46,194 nt of DNA from an uncultured Oscillospiraceae bacterium. Lineage in GTDB: Bacteria > Bacillota > Clostridia > Oscillospirales > Oscillospiraceae. Shown piece after piece: positions 23,049-30,935 of this stretch. A program made the position numbers and the translations under genes. The notes under the pieces were generated by a model, which saw only the letters and a program-made list of their open reading frames with translations, had not been told where the DNA came from and searched no databases. Position 1 is the stretch's first letter. Each line of letters opens with the position of its first letter. The stretch covers positions 1-46,194 of the forward strand of contig CAJUFJ010000025.1 in NCBI GenBank assembly GCA_910585815.1, given 5' to 3'.

Positions 23049-24104
23049 TCACTCCTCCAGCCGGATGCCGCCTGCAATATCCCCCCGCATGGCGGCCAGC
23101 CGCTCCAGGGCCTCCACCTCCGCCTCCAGGCTCCGCTGCCGCCACTCCCGCTGGACCTGTCCGCTCTCTGAGAGCACCTGGGAGAGCACGTTAATCACCC
23201 GCAGGCAGAGCGCCGCCTTTCCGCCGGTCTCTCCTCCCTCCCGCTCCGTCTGGCCCAGCTCCCGCAGGGTCAGCTCCAGGGTCTGGAGGTAATCGGACTC
23301 CACGCGGGCCGCGGTCTGCTCCTCCATCTGATTCCAGCACCGGAGAATCAGCTTCTCCAGATTTTCCAGCGCCGTCTGCACATAGGGGGTTTCCACCGGG
23401 GCCGCAGACTTGCGGAGCCGGGCGGCAACGGCCTGCCCGCCGCCGGGGGCGGTGGAATTCAAAAACTGCTGCATCACCGGGACCAGCTCGTCAAAGCGCC
23501 TGGACAGGGCGGCCAGCCGCTGTTCGAAGGGCACAAAGTCCTCTGAAGCGGCGCTCTGGCAGGACTTCATGGCCGGAATCAGCGTCTGCTCCAGGTTCAG
23601 CAGCTCCTCCGCAATGGAGGACAGGCCGTCCGCATAGCTGTTCAGAATGGTGGCGTCCTTCTTCTGCCACATGCCGCCGTTTCGCTGGGAAAACAGCCTC
23701 TGGCAGGCGTCGGAAACGCCCCTGGCCTTATCCTTCAATTCGTTGCCGCACAGGAGGCGGATATGCTCCATGGTAAGCCCCGTAATCGAGGCGGGGATGG
23801 CGACATGGATGGCGGTGAGCGACTGCCGGAGCCGGGCACACAGGCCCTCCAGCCGTTTTTGGGTTTGGAGCAGCTCCTCTGCCCTGCGCTCAGGCTCGGC
23901 TTCGGGATAGTGGCACTGCCGCCGGCTGGAGCCGGTGCTGGTCTGCCCTGCGGTAATCTCGAACGGAATCCGCTTCTCTCTGCTCACCTTTGTGGCAAAA
24001 ATGGTGAAGGCCGCTGTCATACTCAGTCCCATCTCCCTGCACGCCTGCTCCATATTTTTCTTAACGTCCTCGTCAATGCGAAAGTTGACCATGACCTGCG
24101 CCAT
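23049..24104 (-). CDS. RelB/DinJ-type RHH domain fused to a long helical protein
   Basis: A 351-aa protein. Residues 1-52 match the RelB/DinJ ribbon-helix-helix DNA-binding fold (VMVNFRIDEDVKKNMEQACREMGLSMTAAF), normally a 75-95 aa antitoxin. Here it continues for ~300 residues of helical, Glu/Gln/Leu-rich sequence with no recognised domain or membrane helix; within it lies SITGLTMEHIRLLCGNEL near 120. No toxin-like gene is adjacent. ATG 24104 has AGGAGG eight bases upstream; a GTG three codons earlier abuts that site. A strong promoter lies at 24126-24153. The RHH part suggests DNA binding, possibly at its own promoter; the rest is unknown. Confidence 0.8.
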   Translation of the reverse strand: MAQVMVNFRIDEDVKKNMEQACREMGLSMTAAFTIFATKVSREKRIPFEITAGQTSTGSSRRQCHYPEAEPERRAEELLQTQKRLEGLCARLRQSLTAIHVAIPASITGLTMEHIRLLCGNELKDKARGVSDACQRLFSQRNGGMWQKKDATILNSYADGLSSIAEELLNLEQTLIPAMKSCQSAASEDFVPFEQRLAALSRRFDELVPVMQQFLNSTAPGGGQAVAARLRKSAAPVETPYVQTALENLEKLILRCWNQMEEQTAARVESDYLQTLELTLRELGQTEREGGETGGKAALCLRVINVLSQVLSESGQVQREWRQRSLEAEVEALERLAAMRGDIAGGIRLEE

Positions 24105-24125
24105 GCATGTCACCTCCTGTTGTTC

Positions 24126-24153
24126 ATTATATCACAAGTAAAGCGAATTGCAA
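24126..24153 (-). promoter_or_regulatory. Promoter of the RHH-fusion gene
   Basis: On the minus strand: -35 TTGCAA (24148-24153), 16-bp spacer, extended -10 TGATATAAT (TATAAT at 24126-24131). The short leader of about 15 nt contains the AGGAGG site. Confidence 0.7.
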
Positions 24154-24204
24154 CAGTTTTCTTTACATATGTCTTACAAATTTTTGACCGCACCCCCGCT
24201 TCGA

Positions 24205-24240
24205 CAAAAAACCCTCTGAGCTCAGCTGAGCTCAGAGGGG
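24205..24240 (-). terminator. Intrinsic terminator, perfect palindrome
   Basis: A 28-bp perfect palindrome, half-site CCCTCTGAGCTCAG (24212-24225), followed on the minus strand by TTTTTTG. It ends transcription from the AraC gene and the receiver remnant. Confidence 0.85.
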
Positions 24241-24245
24241 TACAG

Positions 24246-24452
24246 GTTGCCGGCAGGCAGGCAGCTATGGCCAGGCCACCGCCAGCAAAAGCCGTCCATG
24301 CCCGGCATGTTTACGTCCAGCAGGATCAGGTCGGGTTGTTTTTCTGCTTTTGTATAGTTTCCTGCCTGCTGCAGGCCGTCAGTATCTCGTATTGCGGGAA
24401 AAAATAGGATTTCAGCAGCCTCTGTACTGGTCATCGGAACGCTTAGCTTCAA
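24246..24452 (-). pseudogene. Frameshifted response-regulator receiver remnant
   Basis: Reading the minus strand in one frame gives KAEKQPDLILLDVNMPGMDG, an unmistakable receiver-domain core with the phospho-Asp. Just upstream, a different frame gives QYEILTACSRQETIQK, which is the preceding strand/helix of the same domain (compare YEVLTA.S.EEALEK). The two halves are joined only by a frameshift near 24344-24352. The N-terminal acidic pocket and everything after GMDGF are missing or unrecognisable. It lies between the AraC stop and its terminator, so it may still be transcribed. I read it as the decayed remains of a response regulator. Confidence 0.65.
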
Positions 24453-24455
24453 TTG

Positions 24456-25169
24456 CTAAAGCACATTGGCCAAAACATGATTCCGGTACTCCTGAGGTGA
24501 ACACCCAACGGTTTGTTTAAAAGCTCTGGTAAAAGCAGAATGGCTGTTGTATCCAATTTGAACTGCGATATCCAGCAGAGAAAACCGGGGATTGAGCAGC
24601 ATTTCCTTCGCCCGTTCAACCCGAAATTCCCGGAGATACTTTGAGGGAGAACAGCCGATTTTTTTACGGAACCAGTCAGTGTAATAGGAGGGGTTGTAGT
24701 TCTCTAACTGGGCCAGGGTCTGGATCGAAAACTGTTCATTAAAATGTTCTCTGATATACCGCAGGGAGATACATTCATTGTTTTCTACTAATTTTTCGTA
24801 CAAGAAATAAAACAGATAGCAAATAGAGCTGCTGTTTGGATGCTGTTGTATTTCAGATTTAATTAGCTGTGTTAGCGGAGCTAAGTTGCCCTCAATGGGA
24901 TAGACAATACGGCTCTCCAGGGTAATCAGGTCGCTTTGGCGGATCATATGTGGAGGGATATCCATGGTGATGACCTCCGCCAGGCAATAACAGTGATGGA
25001 AGGAATGGGGCGGGATAAAACAAAGCTCCTGGGAATTAATGTAATATTGAACGCCGTTATAGGCCACATACAAGTTTTCCGTCAAGGGGAGAAGAATATG
25101 GGCGTGAACATGGGAGTGGCCATCTAACGCAGTGGGAGGGTCCAGCACACGAAATGTTAAATTCTCCAT
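24456..25169 (-). CDS. AraC-family transcriptional regulator
   Basis: A 237-aa regulator. The N-terminal ~110 residues carry a cupin-like sensor (HSHVHAHILLPL, VQYYINSQELCFIPPHSFHHCY); the C-terminal ~100 carry the double helix-turn-helix of AraC (FSIQTLAQLENYNPSYYTDWFRKK, then FSLLDIAVQIGYNSHSAFTRAFK). AGGAGG lies 11 bases before the ATG. It is divergent from the aldehyde dehydrogenase operon at 25477, its probable target. Its own promoter carries an inverted repeat in the spacer. The inducer is likely a small metabolite of that operon's pathway; identity not visible. Confidence 0.9.
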   Translation of the reverse strand: MENLTFRVLDPPTALDGHSHVHAHILLPLTENLYVAYNGVQYYINSQELCFIPPHSFHHCYCLAEVITMDIPPHMIRQSDLITLESRIVYPIEGNLAPLTQLIKSEIQQHPNSSSICYLFYFLYEKLVENNECISLRYIREHFNEQFSIQTLAQLENYNPSYYTDWFRKKIGCSPSKYLREFRVERAKEMLLNPRFSLLDIAVQIGYNSHSAFTRAFKQTVGCSPQEYRNHVLANVL

Positions 25170-25273
25170 AAACCCGACTGCCTCCTATCTGAAATTCAAT
25201 CAAGAATATATAGAAAACGGTATATACAATATGTAGCAGATATAAGCCATTATTTTACCGATTTCACTTTTAC

Positions 25274-25302
25274 ATTGTATATTGCTTGTGCAATAAATGC
25301 AA
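25274..25302 (-). promoter_or_regulatory. Promoter of the AraC gene with spacer dyad
   Basis: Minus strand: -35 TTGCAT (25297-25302), 17-bp spacer, -10 TACAAT (25274-25279), start near 25267. The spacer contains ATTGC-ACAA-GCAAT, a short inverted repeat that could bind a regulator. The leader is about 100 nt. Confidence 0.65.
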
Positions 25303-25399
25303 GAAAAAATTTTTTTAATAGAAAATTATGGGTAATATATAGTATCTTAAAAACTCTTTGTTATGAAATTCAGTAAAACATTATCTGGAACACAGTAAA

Positions 25400-25418
25400 A
25401 TATCTGATATACAGATAT
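25400..25418. promoter_or_regulatory. Inverted repeat upstream of the dehydrogenase operon
   Basis: ATATCTG-N5-CAGATAT (7-bp perfect arms) lies about 60 bp before the aldehyde dehydrogenase start. A weak plus-strand promoter (TTGTTA, 17 bp, TTATCT, about 25359-25387) could place the start just before it. It may be an operator or a 5'-leader structure. The rest of 25170-25476 is AT-rich and shows no gene. Confidence 0.4.
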
Positions 25419-25476
25419 GGTAGGATAAAAGCAGAAACGCTCCCAACACGTTCCGGTCAAGAAAGGATGACTTATC

Positions 25477-27105
25477 ATGCCAAACGCTTATTTCACAATT
25501 GAAAAACCTGTCAACGACCCATTTCGCTCCTATTTGCACGGCAGCGCTGAGCGCGCCAGCCTGAAGCAGGAACTGAGGCGGCAGGAGGAACAGGTGGTGG
25601 ACATCCCTCTGATTATTGGCGGAAAGGAGGTGTGGACAGATACAAAGATTGAGGTTACCATGCCCCACAACCATCAGCACGTCATTGCCCGGTGCTGTAT
25701 GGCAGGGGAACAGGAACTGAAGGCAGCGGTAGATGCCGCCCTGGCGGCAAAGCAGGACTGGGAGGAAATGCCCTGGGAACACCGCAGCGCCATTTTCTTA
25801 AAGGCTGCCGACTGTATTACAGGTTCCTACCGGGATGTGCTCAACGCATCGACAATGCTGGGCCAGTCAAAAACCGTGTTCCAGAGCGAAATTGACATTG
25901 CAGAGCTGACCGATTTTCTGCGGTTTGGCGTGTGGGCAGCTCAGCAGATTTTCAAGGATCAGCCCCTGAGCACCGCCGGCATCTGGAACCGCCAGGACTA
26001 CCGGCCTCTGGACGGCTTTGTGTGTGCAATTTCACCCTTCAATTTTACCTCTATTGGTGGGAACTTGCCAACAGCTCCGGCCATTGTGGGTAATGTGTCC
26101 CTCTGGAAGCCTTCCCGCACAGCGGTGCTGTCTAACTATTACTACATGAAGCTCTTGCAATGGTGCGGGCTGCCCGACGGGGTAATCAATTTCGTACCCT
26201 GCTCCGGACCGGATATGTCCCGCTATGTGATTAGCCACCCCAAAATGGCCGGATTCCATTTCACCGGGTCCACCGACGTGTTCCAGCGCGTTTGGAAACA
26301 GGTAGGGGAACATATTGCCCAGTATGCTAATTACCCTCGCCTGGTGGGTGAGACCGGGGGCAAGGACTTCATTTTCGCCCATCCCTCCGCCGATGTGGAG
26401 CCGCTGGTAGCCGGACTGATCCGGGGTTCCTTTGAGTTCCAGGGGCAAAAATGCTCCGCCTGTTCCCGGGCGTTTATCCCTGTCAGCCTGTGGCCACAGG
26501 TGCGGCAGCGCCTGGAGCAGCAGACCGCCGCTTTAAAAGTGGGAGACGTGCAGGAGTTCGATTCCTTTATGGGCGCTGTCATAGACCAGGCCTCCTTTGA
26601 AACCTGTAAGGGTTATCTGGAACGGGCAAAGGCCTCCTCAGACTGTGAGATTGTCACAGGCGGGGACTGCGACGGCAGCAAGGGATGGTTCGTCCAGCCT
26701 ACAATCCTGCTGTGCAAAACTCCGTATTACGAGTCTATGGTAGAGGAAATCTTTGGGCCCATTCTCTCTGTCTACGTCTATGAGGACGAAAAGCTGGAAG
26801 AAACGCTGGAAATCTGTGACAAGGCCTCCCCCTACGCCCTGACTGGCGGTATTTTCGCCCAGGACCGCCAGGCCATTGTGAACATGGAGCGGGCCCTGCG
26901 CCACGCGGCGGGCAACTTCTATATTAATGACAAGTGTACCGGTGCAGTTGTGGGACAGCAGCCTTTCGGCGGCGCCCGGGCTTCCGGCACCAATGACAAG
27001 GCCGGCACCTGGCTGAATATGGTTCGCTGGCTCAGTGCCCACACGGTGAAAGAGACATTTAACCCGTCTTCCGCAATTACCTATCCCTATATGGCAGAAA
27101 AGTAG
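25477..27105 (+). CDS. L-glutamate gamma-semialdehyde (P5C) dehydrogenase-type aldehyde dehydrogenase
   Basis: A 542-aa NAD-dependent aldehyde dehydrogenase of the P5C-dehydrogenase group (PruA/ALDH4A1-like), which oxidises glutamate semialdehyde to glutamate and also the 4-hydroxy analogue. Catalytic Cys326 is in GQKCSACSRAF and general-base Glu292 in LVGETGGKDF. The distinctive group features VGETGGKD and GSFEFQGQKCSA, plus the length above 520, separate it from ordinary ~480-aa ALDHs. The N-terminal ~35 residues (KPVNDPFRSYLHGSAERASL) are also typical. AAAGGA is nine bases before the ATG. No proline or hydroxyproline dehydrogenase is in the window, so its semialdehyde must come from elsewhere. 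Confidence 0.87.
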   Translation: MPNAYFTIEKPVNDPFRSYLHGSAERASLKQELRRQEEQVVDIPLIIGGKEVWTDTKIEVTMPHNHQHVIARCCMAGEQELKAAVDAALAAKQDWEEMPWEHRSAIFLKAADCITGSYRDVLNASTMLGQSKTVFQSEIDIAELTDFLRFGVWAAQQIFKDQPLSTAGIWNRQDYRPLDGFVCAISPFNFTSIGGNLPTAPAIVGNVSLWKPSRTAVLSNYYYMKLLQWCGLPDGVINFVPCSGPDMSRYVISHPKMAGFHFTGSTDVFQRVWKQVGEHIAQYANYPRLVGETGGKDFIFAHPSADVEPLVAGLIRGSFEFQGQKCSACSRAFIPVSLWPQVRQRLEQQTAALKVGDVQEFDSFMGAVIDQASFETCKGYLERAKASSDCEIVTGGDCDGSKGWFVQPTILLCKTPYYESMVEEIFGPILSVYVYEDEKLEETLEICDKASPYALTGGIFAQDRQAIVNMERALRHAAGNFYINDKCTGAVVGQQPFGGARASGTNDKAGTWLNMVRWLSAHTVKETFNPSSAITYPYMAEK

Positions 27106-27139
27106 GCCACACAAACCGCAACACAGAAAGGAGAACGAA

Positions 27140-28666
27140 ATGGAACCTGTATATGTTGGCTGGCTGTCCATTATTCCCCCGATTCTCGCCATTACCCTCG
27201 CATTGATTACGAAGGAAGTTATTATCTCCCTTGTTCTGGGCATCCTGTCTGGTACGCTGATTTACACGGCAGCTATGGGTGGCAATCTGGTTATGGATAC
27301 CATGCAGCACGCCTTTACCATGATGACCAATCAGGTAGACATCGGACTGATTCTGGTTATGGGGATGTTGGGTGCCATTGTGGAGGTCATCACTCTCTCC
27401 GGTGGCCAGCACGCTGTAGCGGACTGGGCCAAAAAGAGATTCAACAGCAAGACCTCCTCCCAACTGGCCACTGTGCTGGTGGGCAGCTGCCTGTTCCTCA
27501 GCGACGTATTCCATAACTTGTCCACTGGCGCCATCATGAAAACCATCAATGACAGCAATCGGATCTCTCGGGCAAAATTTTCCTATATTTTGGACGCCAC
27601 CGCCGCTCCCATCTGCTGTCTGGTTCCCATGGGCATCTGGGTGGCTGGTATCTGTGCGGTATTTCCGGAGAACAGCACATTTTCCAGCAGCATGGAGATT
27701 TTCTTCGCCAATATGCCTTACAACGTCTATTGCATTATCAGTATTATCATGGTAATTTATTTCTGCTTCCCCAACCGCGACTTCGGCCCCATGCGCCAGG
27801 CGGAACAGTTGGCTGAGCAGACCGGCGATCTGGGTTCCCTGGATGAGGAGATCAAACAGAGCGGCAAGGGAACCGTAGCGGACATGGCTGTCCCCATGGC
27901 GGCGCTGGTTCTGGGCTCTATGCTGTTTATGCTGTACACCGGCGGGATGTGGAGCGGCGAGGGCAAGAGCATTGTCCAGGCCTTCTCCGACTGTTCCACT
28001 AGTGTTTCCCTCCAGTGCGGCTGTATGGTGGCTCTGGCAGTGGCTTTTGTGATGTATGTTCCCCGAAAGGTTGTGGCCTTTAAGGATTTTATGAGCGGCA
28101 TTTACAAGGGCATCCAATCCATGGTATCCGGCATGACCATCATTATCCTGGCCTGGACCATCGGAGGTGTGTGCCGCAAGATGCTGCTGACCGGCGACTT
28201 TGTGGCCGATATGGTTTCCAGCAGCGGCATGCCTGTGGGTATCCTGCCCGCCATCATTTTTATCGTGGCGGCCGCCCTGTCCTTCGCTACCGGCACCTCC
28301 TGGGGCACCTTCGGCATCCTTATGCCCATCGTGTTCAACGTGTGCGAAATCGCCGCCCCCGCCCTGCTCCTGCCGGCCATTGCCTCCGTGCTGGGCGGCA
28401 GCGTCTGGGGTGACCACTGCTCCCCCATCTCGGACACCACAGTGCTGGCCTCTACCTGCGCCGGCTGCGACCACATTCAGCACGTAGTCACCCAGGCGCC
28501 CTACTGTGTGTTAGGTGGTGCCTGCGCAGTGGCGGGATATCTGGCCGCAGGCTTTACCAACGGAAACCTGATGGCAACCTGGGGCGTTTCTCTGGCGACA
28601 TTAGTTGTTGTTCTGTTTACTCTAAAACATTTCTACAAAAACGAGACGACTGCAAACAACGCTTGA
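27140..28666 (+). CDS. NhaC-type Na+/H+ antiporter family transporter
   Basis: A 508-aa inner-membrane protein with about twelve hydrophobic helices, resembling the NhaC family (GWLSIIPPILAITLALITKEVIISL at the start, TGTSWGTFGILMPI and SVWGDHCSPISDTTVLAS late). The GDHCSPISDTT stretch is a family signature. Members exchange sodium for protons or amino-acid-type substrates (for example malate/lactate or arginine/ornithine relatives). Inside an amino-acid-like catabolic operon it may import the substrate or export sodium. AAAGGAG is six bases before the ATG. It is 34 bp from the dehydrogenase and 19 bp from the next gene. Confidence 0.9.
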   Translation: MEPVYVGWLSIIPPILAITLALITKEVIISLVLGILSGTLIYTAAMGGNLVMDTMQHAFTMMTNQVDIGLILVMGMLGAIVEVITLSGGQHAVADWAKKRFNSKTSSQLATVLVGSCLFLSDVFHNLSTGAIMKTINDSNRISRAKFSYILDATAAPICCLVPMGIWVAGICAVFPENSTFSSSMEIFFANMPYNVYCIISIIMVIYFCFPNRDFGPMRQAEQLAEQTGDLGSLDEEIKQSGKGTVADMAVPMAALVLGSMLFMLYTGGMWSGEGKSIVQAFSDCSTSVSLQCGCMVALAVAFVMYVPRKVVAFKDFMSGIYKGIQSMVSGMTIIILAWTIGGVCRKMLLTGDFVADMVSSSGMPVGILPAIIFIVAAALSFATGTSWGTFGILMPIVFNVCEIAAPALLLPAIASVLGGSVWGDHCSPISDTTVLASTCAGCDHIQHVVTQAPYCVLGGACAVAGYLAAGFTNGNLMATWGVSLATLVVVLFTLKHFYKNETTANNA

Positions 28667-28685
28667 ATTAAAAGGAGCTGTAACA

Positions 28686-29579
28686 ATGGAACTGAAAAAT
28701 TTTGAAGGTATCATGACCGCTCTGGTCACCCCCTTGACCAAAGATAATACTGTAGACGTTCCAAAGCTGGAGAAGCTCATTGATTTCCAGCTGGAGAACG
28801 GCGTAAAAGGGTTGCTGATTCTGGGCGGCACCGGGGAATATACCGCCCTGACTATGGAGGTCCGGGAACAGGCCGTGCGGGAGACCGTCCGCTACACCAA
28901 CGGCCGGGTTCCTGTCGTCGCCGGTGTGCTGGAGCCGGGCATTGGCGAGTGCATCAAGTTCAGCAAAACATGTAAGGCCGCCGGAGCGGACGCTCTGCTG
29001 GTACTGGCGCCCTTCTATGTGCATCCAACTCAGGAGGGAATTGTGGACTTCTTCCGGGCAGTGGACAGGGCGGTAGACATGCCCCTGCTGGTCTATAACA
29101 TCCCCTACCGCACGTATGTGAACGTCCTGCCGGAGACCGTGGAGAAGATGGTGGCGGAAATACCGAATATTGTCGGCATGAAGGAGTGTTCGCCCAGCTT
29201 TGGCCAGGCAGTGGAACTGCTCCATCGAGTGGGAGACCGCATCTGTGTGCTCAGCGGCGAGGAGTTCCTCATGAGCGGCGAAATTCTTATGGGCGCCAAG
29301 GGCGCAATCATGGCTTCTGCCAACCTGATTCCGGACGTCTGGGTACATCTGTATGAGCTGGCAGCAGCCCGCAACACTCAGGAACTGTCCGCTCTGCTGA
29401 AAAAATACTATCCGCTGATCAAGCTTCTGTTTCGGGAGATTAACCCTGGCCCCCTGAAGTATGCCATGAGCCAGATCGGCTTGGACATGGGGCAACTGAG
29501 CATCCCTCTGCGGGAACCTTCTGACGAGCTGAAGATGGAGCTGGACGCGGAGATGAAGAAATTGGGCCTGCTGAAATAA
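28686..29579 (+). CDS. DapA/NAL-superfamily lyase (HOGA- or dihydrodipicolinate-synthase-like)
   Basis: A 297-aa class I aldolase-type enzyme. The Schiff-base Lys166 is in GMKECS and catalytic Tyr137 in YNIPYRT, whose Arg occupies the carboxylate-binding site of DapA. The substrate loop is GGTGEYTALT instead of the GTTGES of true DapA, so lysine biosynthesis is not assured. The same superfamily holds 4-hydroxy-2-oxoglutarate aldolase (pyruvate plus glyoxylate) and pyrroline-hydroxycarboxylate deaminase. With a P5C-type dehydrogenase and an aminotransferase alongside, the aldolase role is attractive. AAGGAG is eight bases before the ATG. Confidence 0.88.
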   Translation: MELKNFEGIMTALVTPLTKDNTVDVPKLEKLIDFQLENGVKGLLILGGTGEYTALTMEVREQAVRETVRYTNGRVPVVAGVLEPGIGECIKFSKTCKAAGADALLVLAPFYVHPTQEGIVDFFRAVDRAVDMPLLVYNIPYRTYVNVLPETVEKMVAEIPNIVGMKECSPSFGQAVELLHRVGDRICVLSGEEFLMSGEILMGAKGAIMASANLIPDVWVHLYELAAARNTQELSALLKKYYPLIKLLFREINPGPLKYAMSQIGLDMGQLSIPLREPSDELKMELDAEMKKLGLLK

Positions 29580-29591
29580 AGGAGACGGACT

Positions 29592-30797
29592 ATGGACCTG
29601 AAAATTTCCAATAAGATGCAGGTTGTCCGGGGCTCTGTCATCCGGCAGATGGCAGAGGCGGCAGCCAGCCGGAAGAACACGATTTCCTTTGCCAACGGAA
29701 ATCCTTCCTCCGACACCTTTCCCGTAGAAGACTTTGCCCGCTTTGCCGCCGATTCGTTTCGGGATGATCCGAATTCAGTACTGCAATACGGACTATCTCA
29801 GGGGTATCCCCCCTTGATCGAGGCGGTAAAGGCACGTCTGACACAAAAGTGGGGGATTTCTTTTGAGCAAAACGATCTGCTCATTGTCTCCGGGGGTCAG
29901 CAGGCCTGTGATTTTGCGTCAAAGGTGCTGCTGAACGAGGGCGATGTGGTAATTGTGGAGGAACCCTCTTTTGCCAGCTGCTACAACACCTTCCGCTCCT
30001 ATGGCGCAAAGCTGGTGGGGGTCCCCATGCAGCCAGACGGCATGGACCTGGAGAAGCTGGAACAGGCCCTAAAAGATTATCCTCAGACACGGATGCTCTA
30101 TATCATTCCAAGCTTCCAGAATCCAACCGGCTTTACCACATCGATGGAAAAGCGCAAGAAGATCTACGCGCTGGCCCAGGCATATCAGGTGGCAATCTTT
30201 GAGGACGACCCCTACTGTGAGCTCCGCTTTGCGGGGGAGGATATCCGCCCTATCAAGTCGCTTGATACCGATGGGCGGGTGCTCTACGCCGGCAGCTTTT
30301 CCAAGGTGATGGCTCCTGCGTTTCGTCTAGGCTTCCTGGTGTTTGACAAAGCTCTGACCACTCGCATGATTGTATCCAAGCAGTGTACAGACGTACACAG
30401 TTCACTGCTGTTTCAACATATTGCCCACCGCTGTATGACTCAGTGCGACTATCAGGCACATCTGGCTCTTTGCCAGGACGTATACCGGCGTAAAAGCAAC
30501 CTGATGTTATCCGAACTGAAAAAGACACTGCATCCTTCCATCCGGTGCAGTCAGCCCGAAGGAGGCCTGTTTCTGATGCTGTTTCTGCCGGAGGGCATGG
30601 ATTCCATGCCCCTGGTGTGGGAGGCTCTGGAACATGGTGTGGTGTGCGTTCCAGGCTCTGGCTTTATGATTGATCAGGACGCACCCAACAACGGCATCCG
30701 CCTGTGCTACTCCACTGCTTCAGAAGATGAAATTGTGCGAGGCGCATATATCTTGGGTAATCTGTCCCAGAAATGGATGGAAAAAGCCGGTTTTTAA
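29592..30797 (+). CDS. PLP-dependent aminotransferase (class I/II, aminoadipate-type)
   Basis: A 401-aa fold-type I aminotransferase. The PLP Lys238 is in AGSFSKVMAP; other marks are VSGGQQACDF (phosphate loop), PSFQNPTGFT with the Asn contacting the ring, FEDDPYCELRF, and the late Arg in NNGIRLCYS. It resembles the catalytic part of MocR/2-aminoadipate (LysN) aminotransferases but has no DNA-binding domain. It likely interconverts an acidic amino acid and its 2-oxo acid. AAAGGAG is seven bases before the ATG. It ends the AraC-side operon; a strong terminator follows at 30805. Confidence 0.9.
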   Translation: MDLKISNKMQVVRGSVIRQMAEAAASRKNTISFANGNPSSDTFPVEDFARFAADSFRDDPNSVLQYGLSQGYPPLIEAVKARLTQKWGISFEQNDLLIVSGGQQACDFASKVLLNEGDVVIVEEPSFASCYNTFRSYGAKLVGVPMQPDGMDLEKLEQALKDYPQTRMLYIIPSFQNPTGFTTSMEKRKKIYALAQAYQVAIFEDDPYCELRFAGEDIRPIKSLDTDGRVLYAGSFSKVMAPAFRLGFLVFDKALTTRMIVSKQCTDVHSSLLFQHIAHRCMTQCDYQAHLALCQDVYRRKSNLMLSELKKTLHPSIRCSQPEGGLFLMLFLPEGMDSMPLVWEALEHGVVCVPGSGFMIDQDAPNNGIRLCYSTASEDEIVRGAYILGNLSQKWMEKAGF

Positions 30798-30804
30798 CAG
30801 AAAC

Positions 30805-30842
30805 AAACGCCGCATGGAGAAATCTCCATGCGGCGTTTGCTG
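30805..30842. terminator. Terminator between convergent operons
   Basis: Perfect 16-bp stem AAACGCCGCATGGAGA (30805-30820) with 30823-30838 and a 2-nt loop (effectively 4), flanked by A/T runs on both sides. Works for the aminotransferase operon and, reversed, for the flavoenzyme operon. Confidence 0.8.
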
Positions 30843-30935
30843 GTTTTCGGGAAAATCAGGATAAAATATGCAAACAATCAAGTGTCCTATATATGCCGCT
30901 GCAAAGGAACAAACATTTTCGGCGGGCCTCCGCAG

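Noticed and set aside
23049..24104. Toxin-antitoxin module based on the RelB/DinJ domain
   Set aside because: No RelE/YafQ-type toxin gene adjoins, and the protein is over three times antitoxin length.
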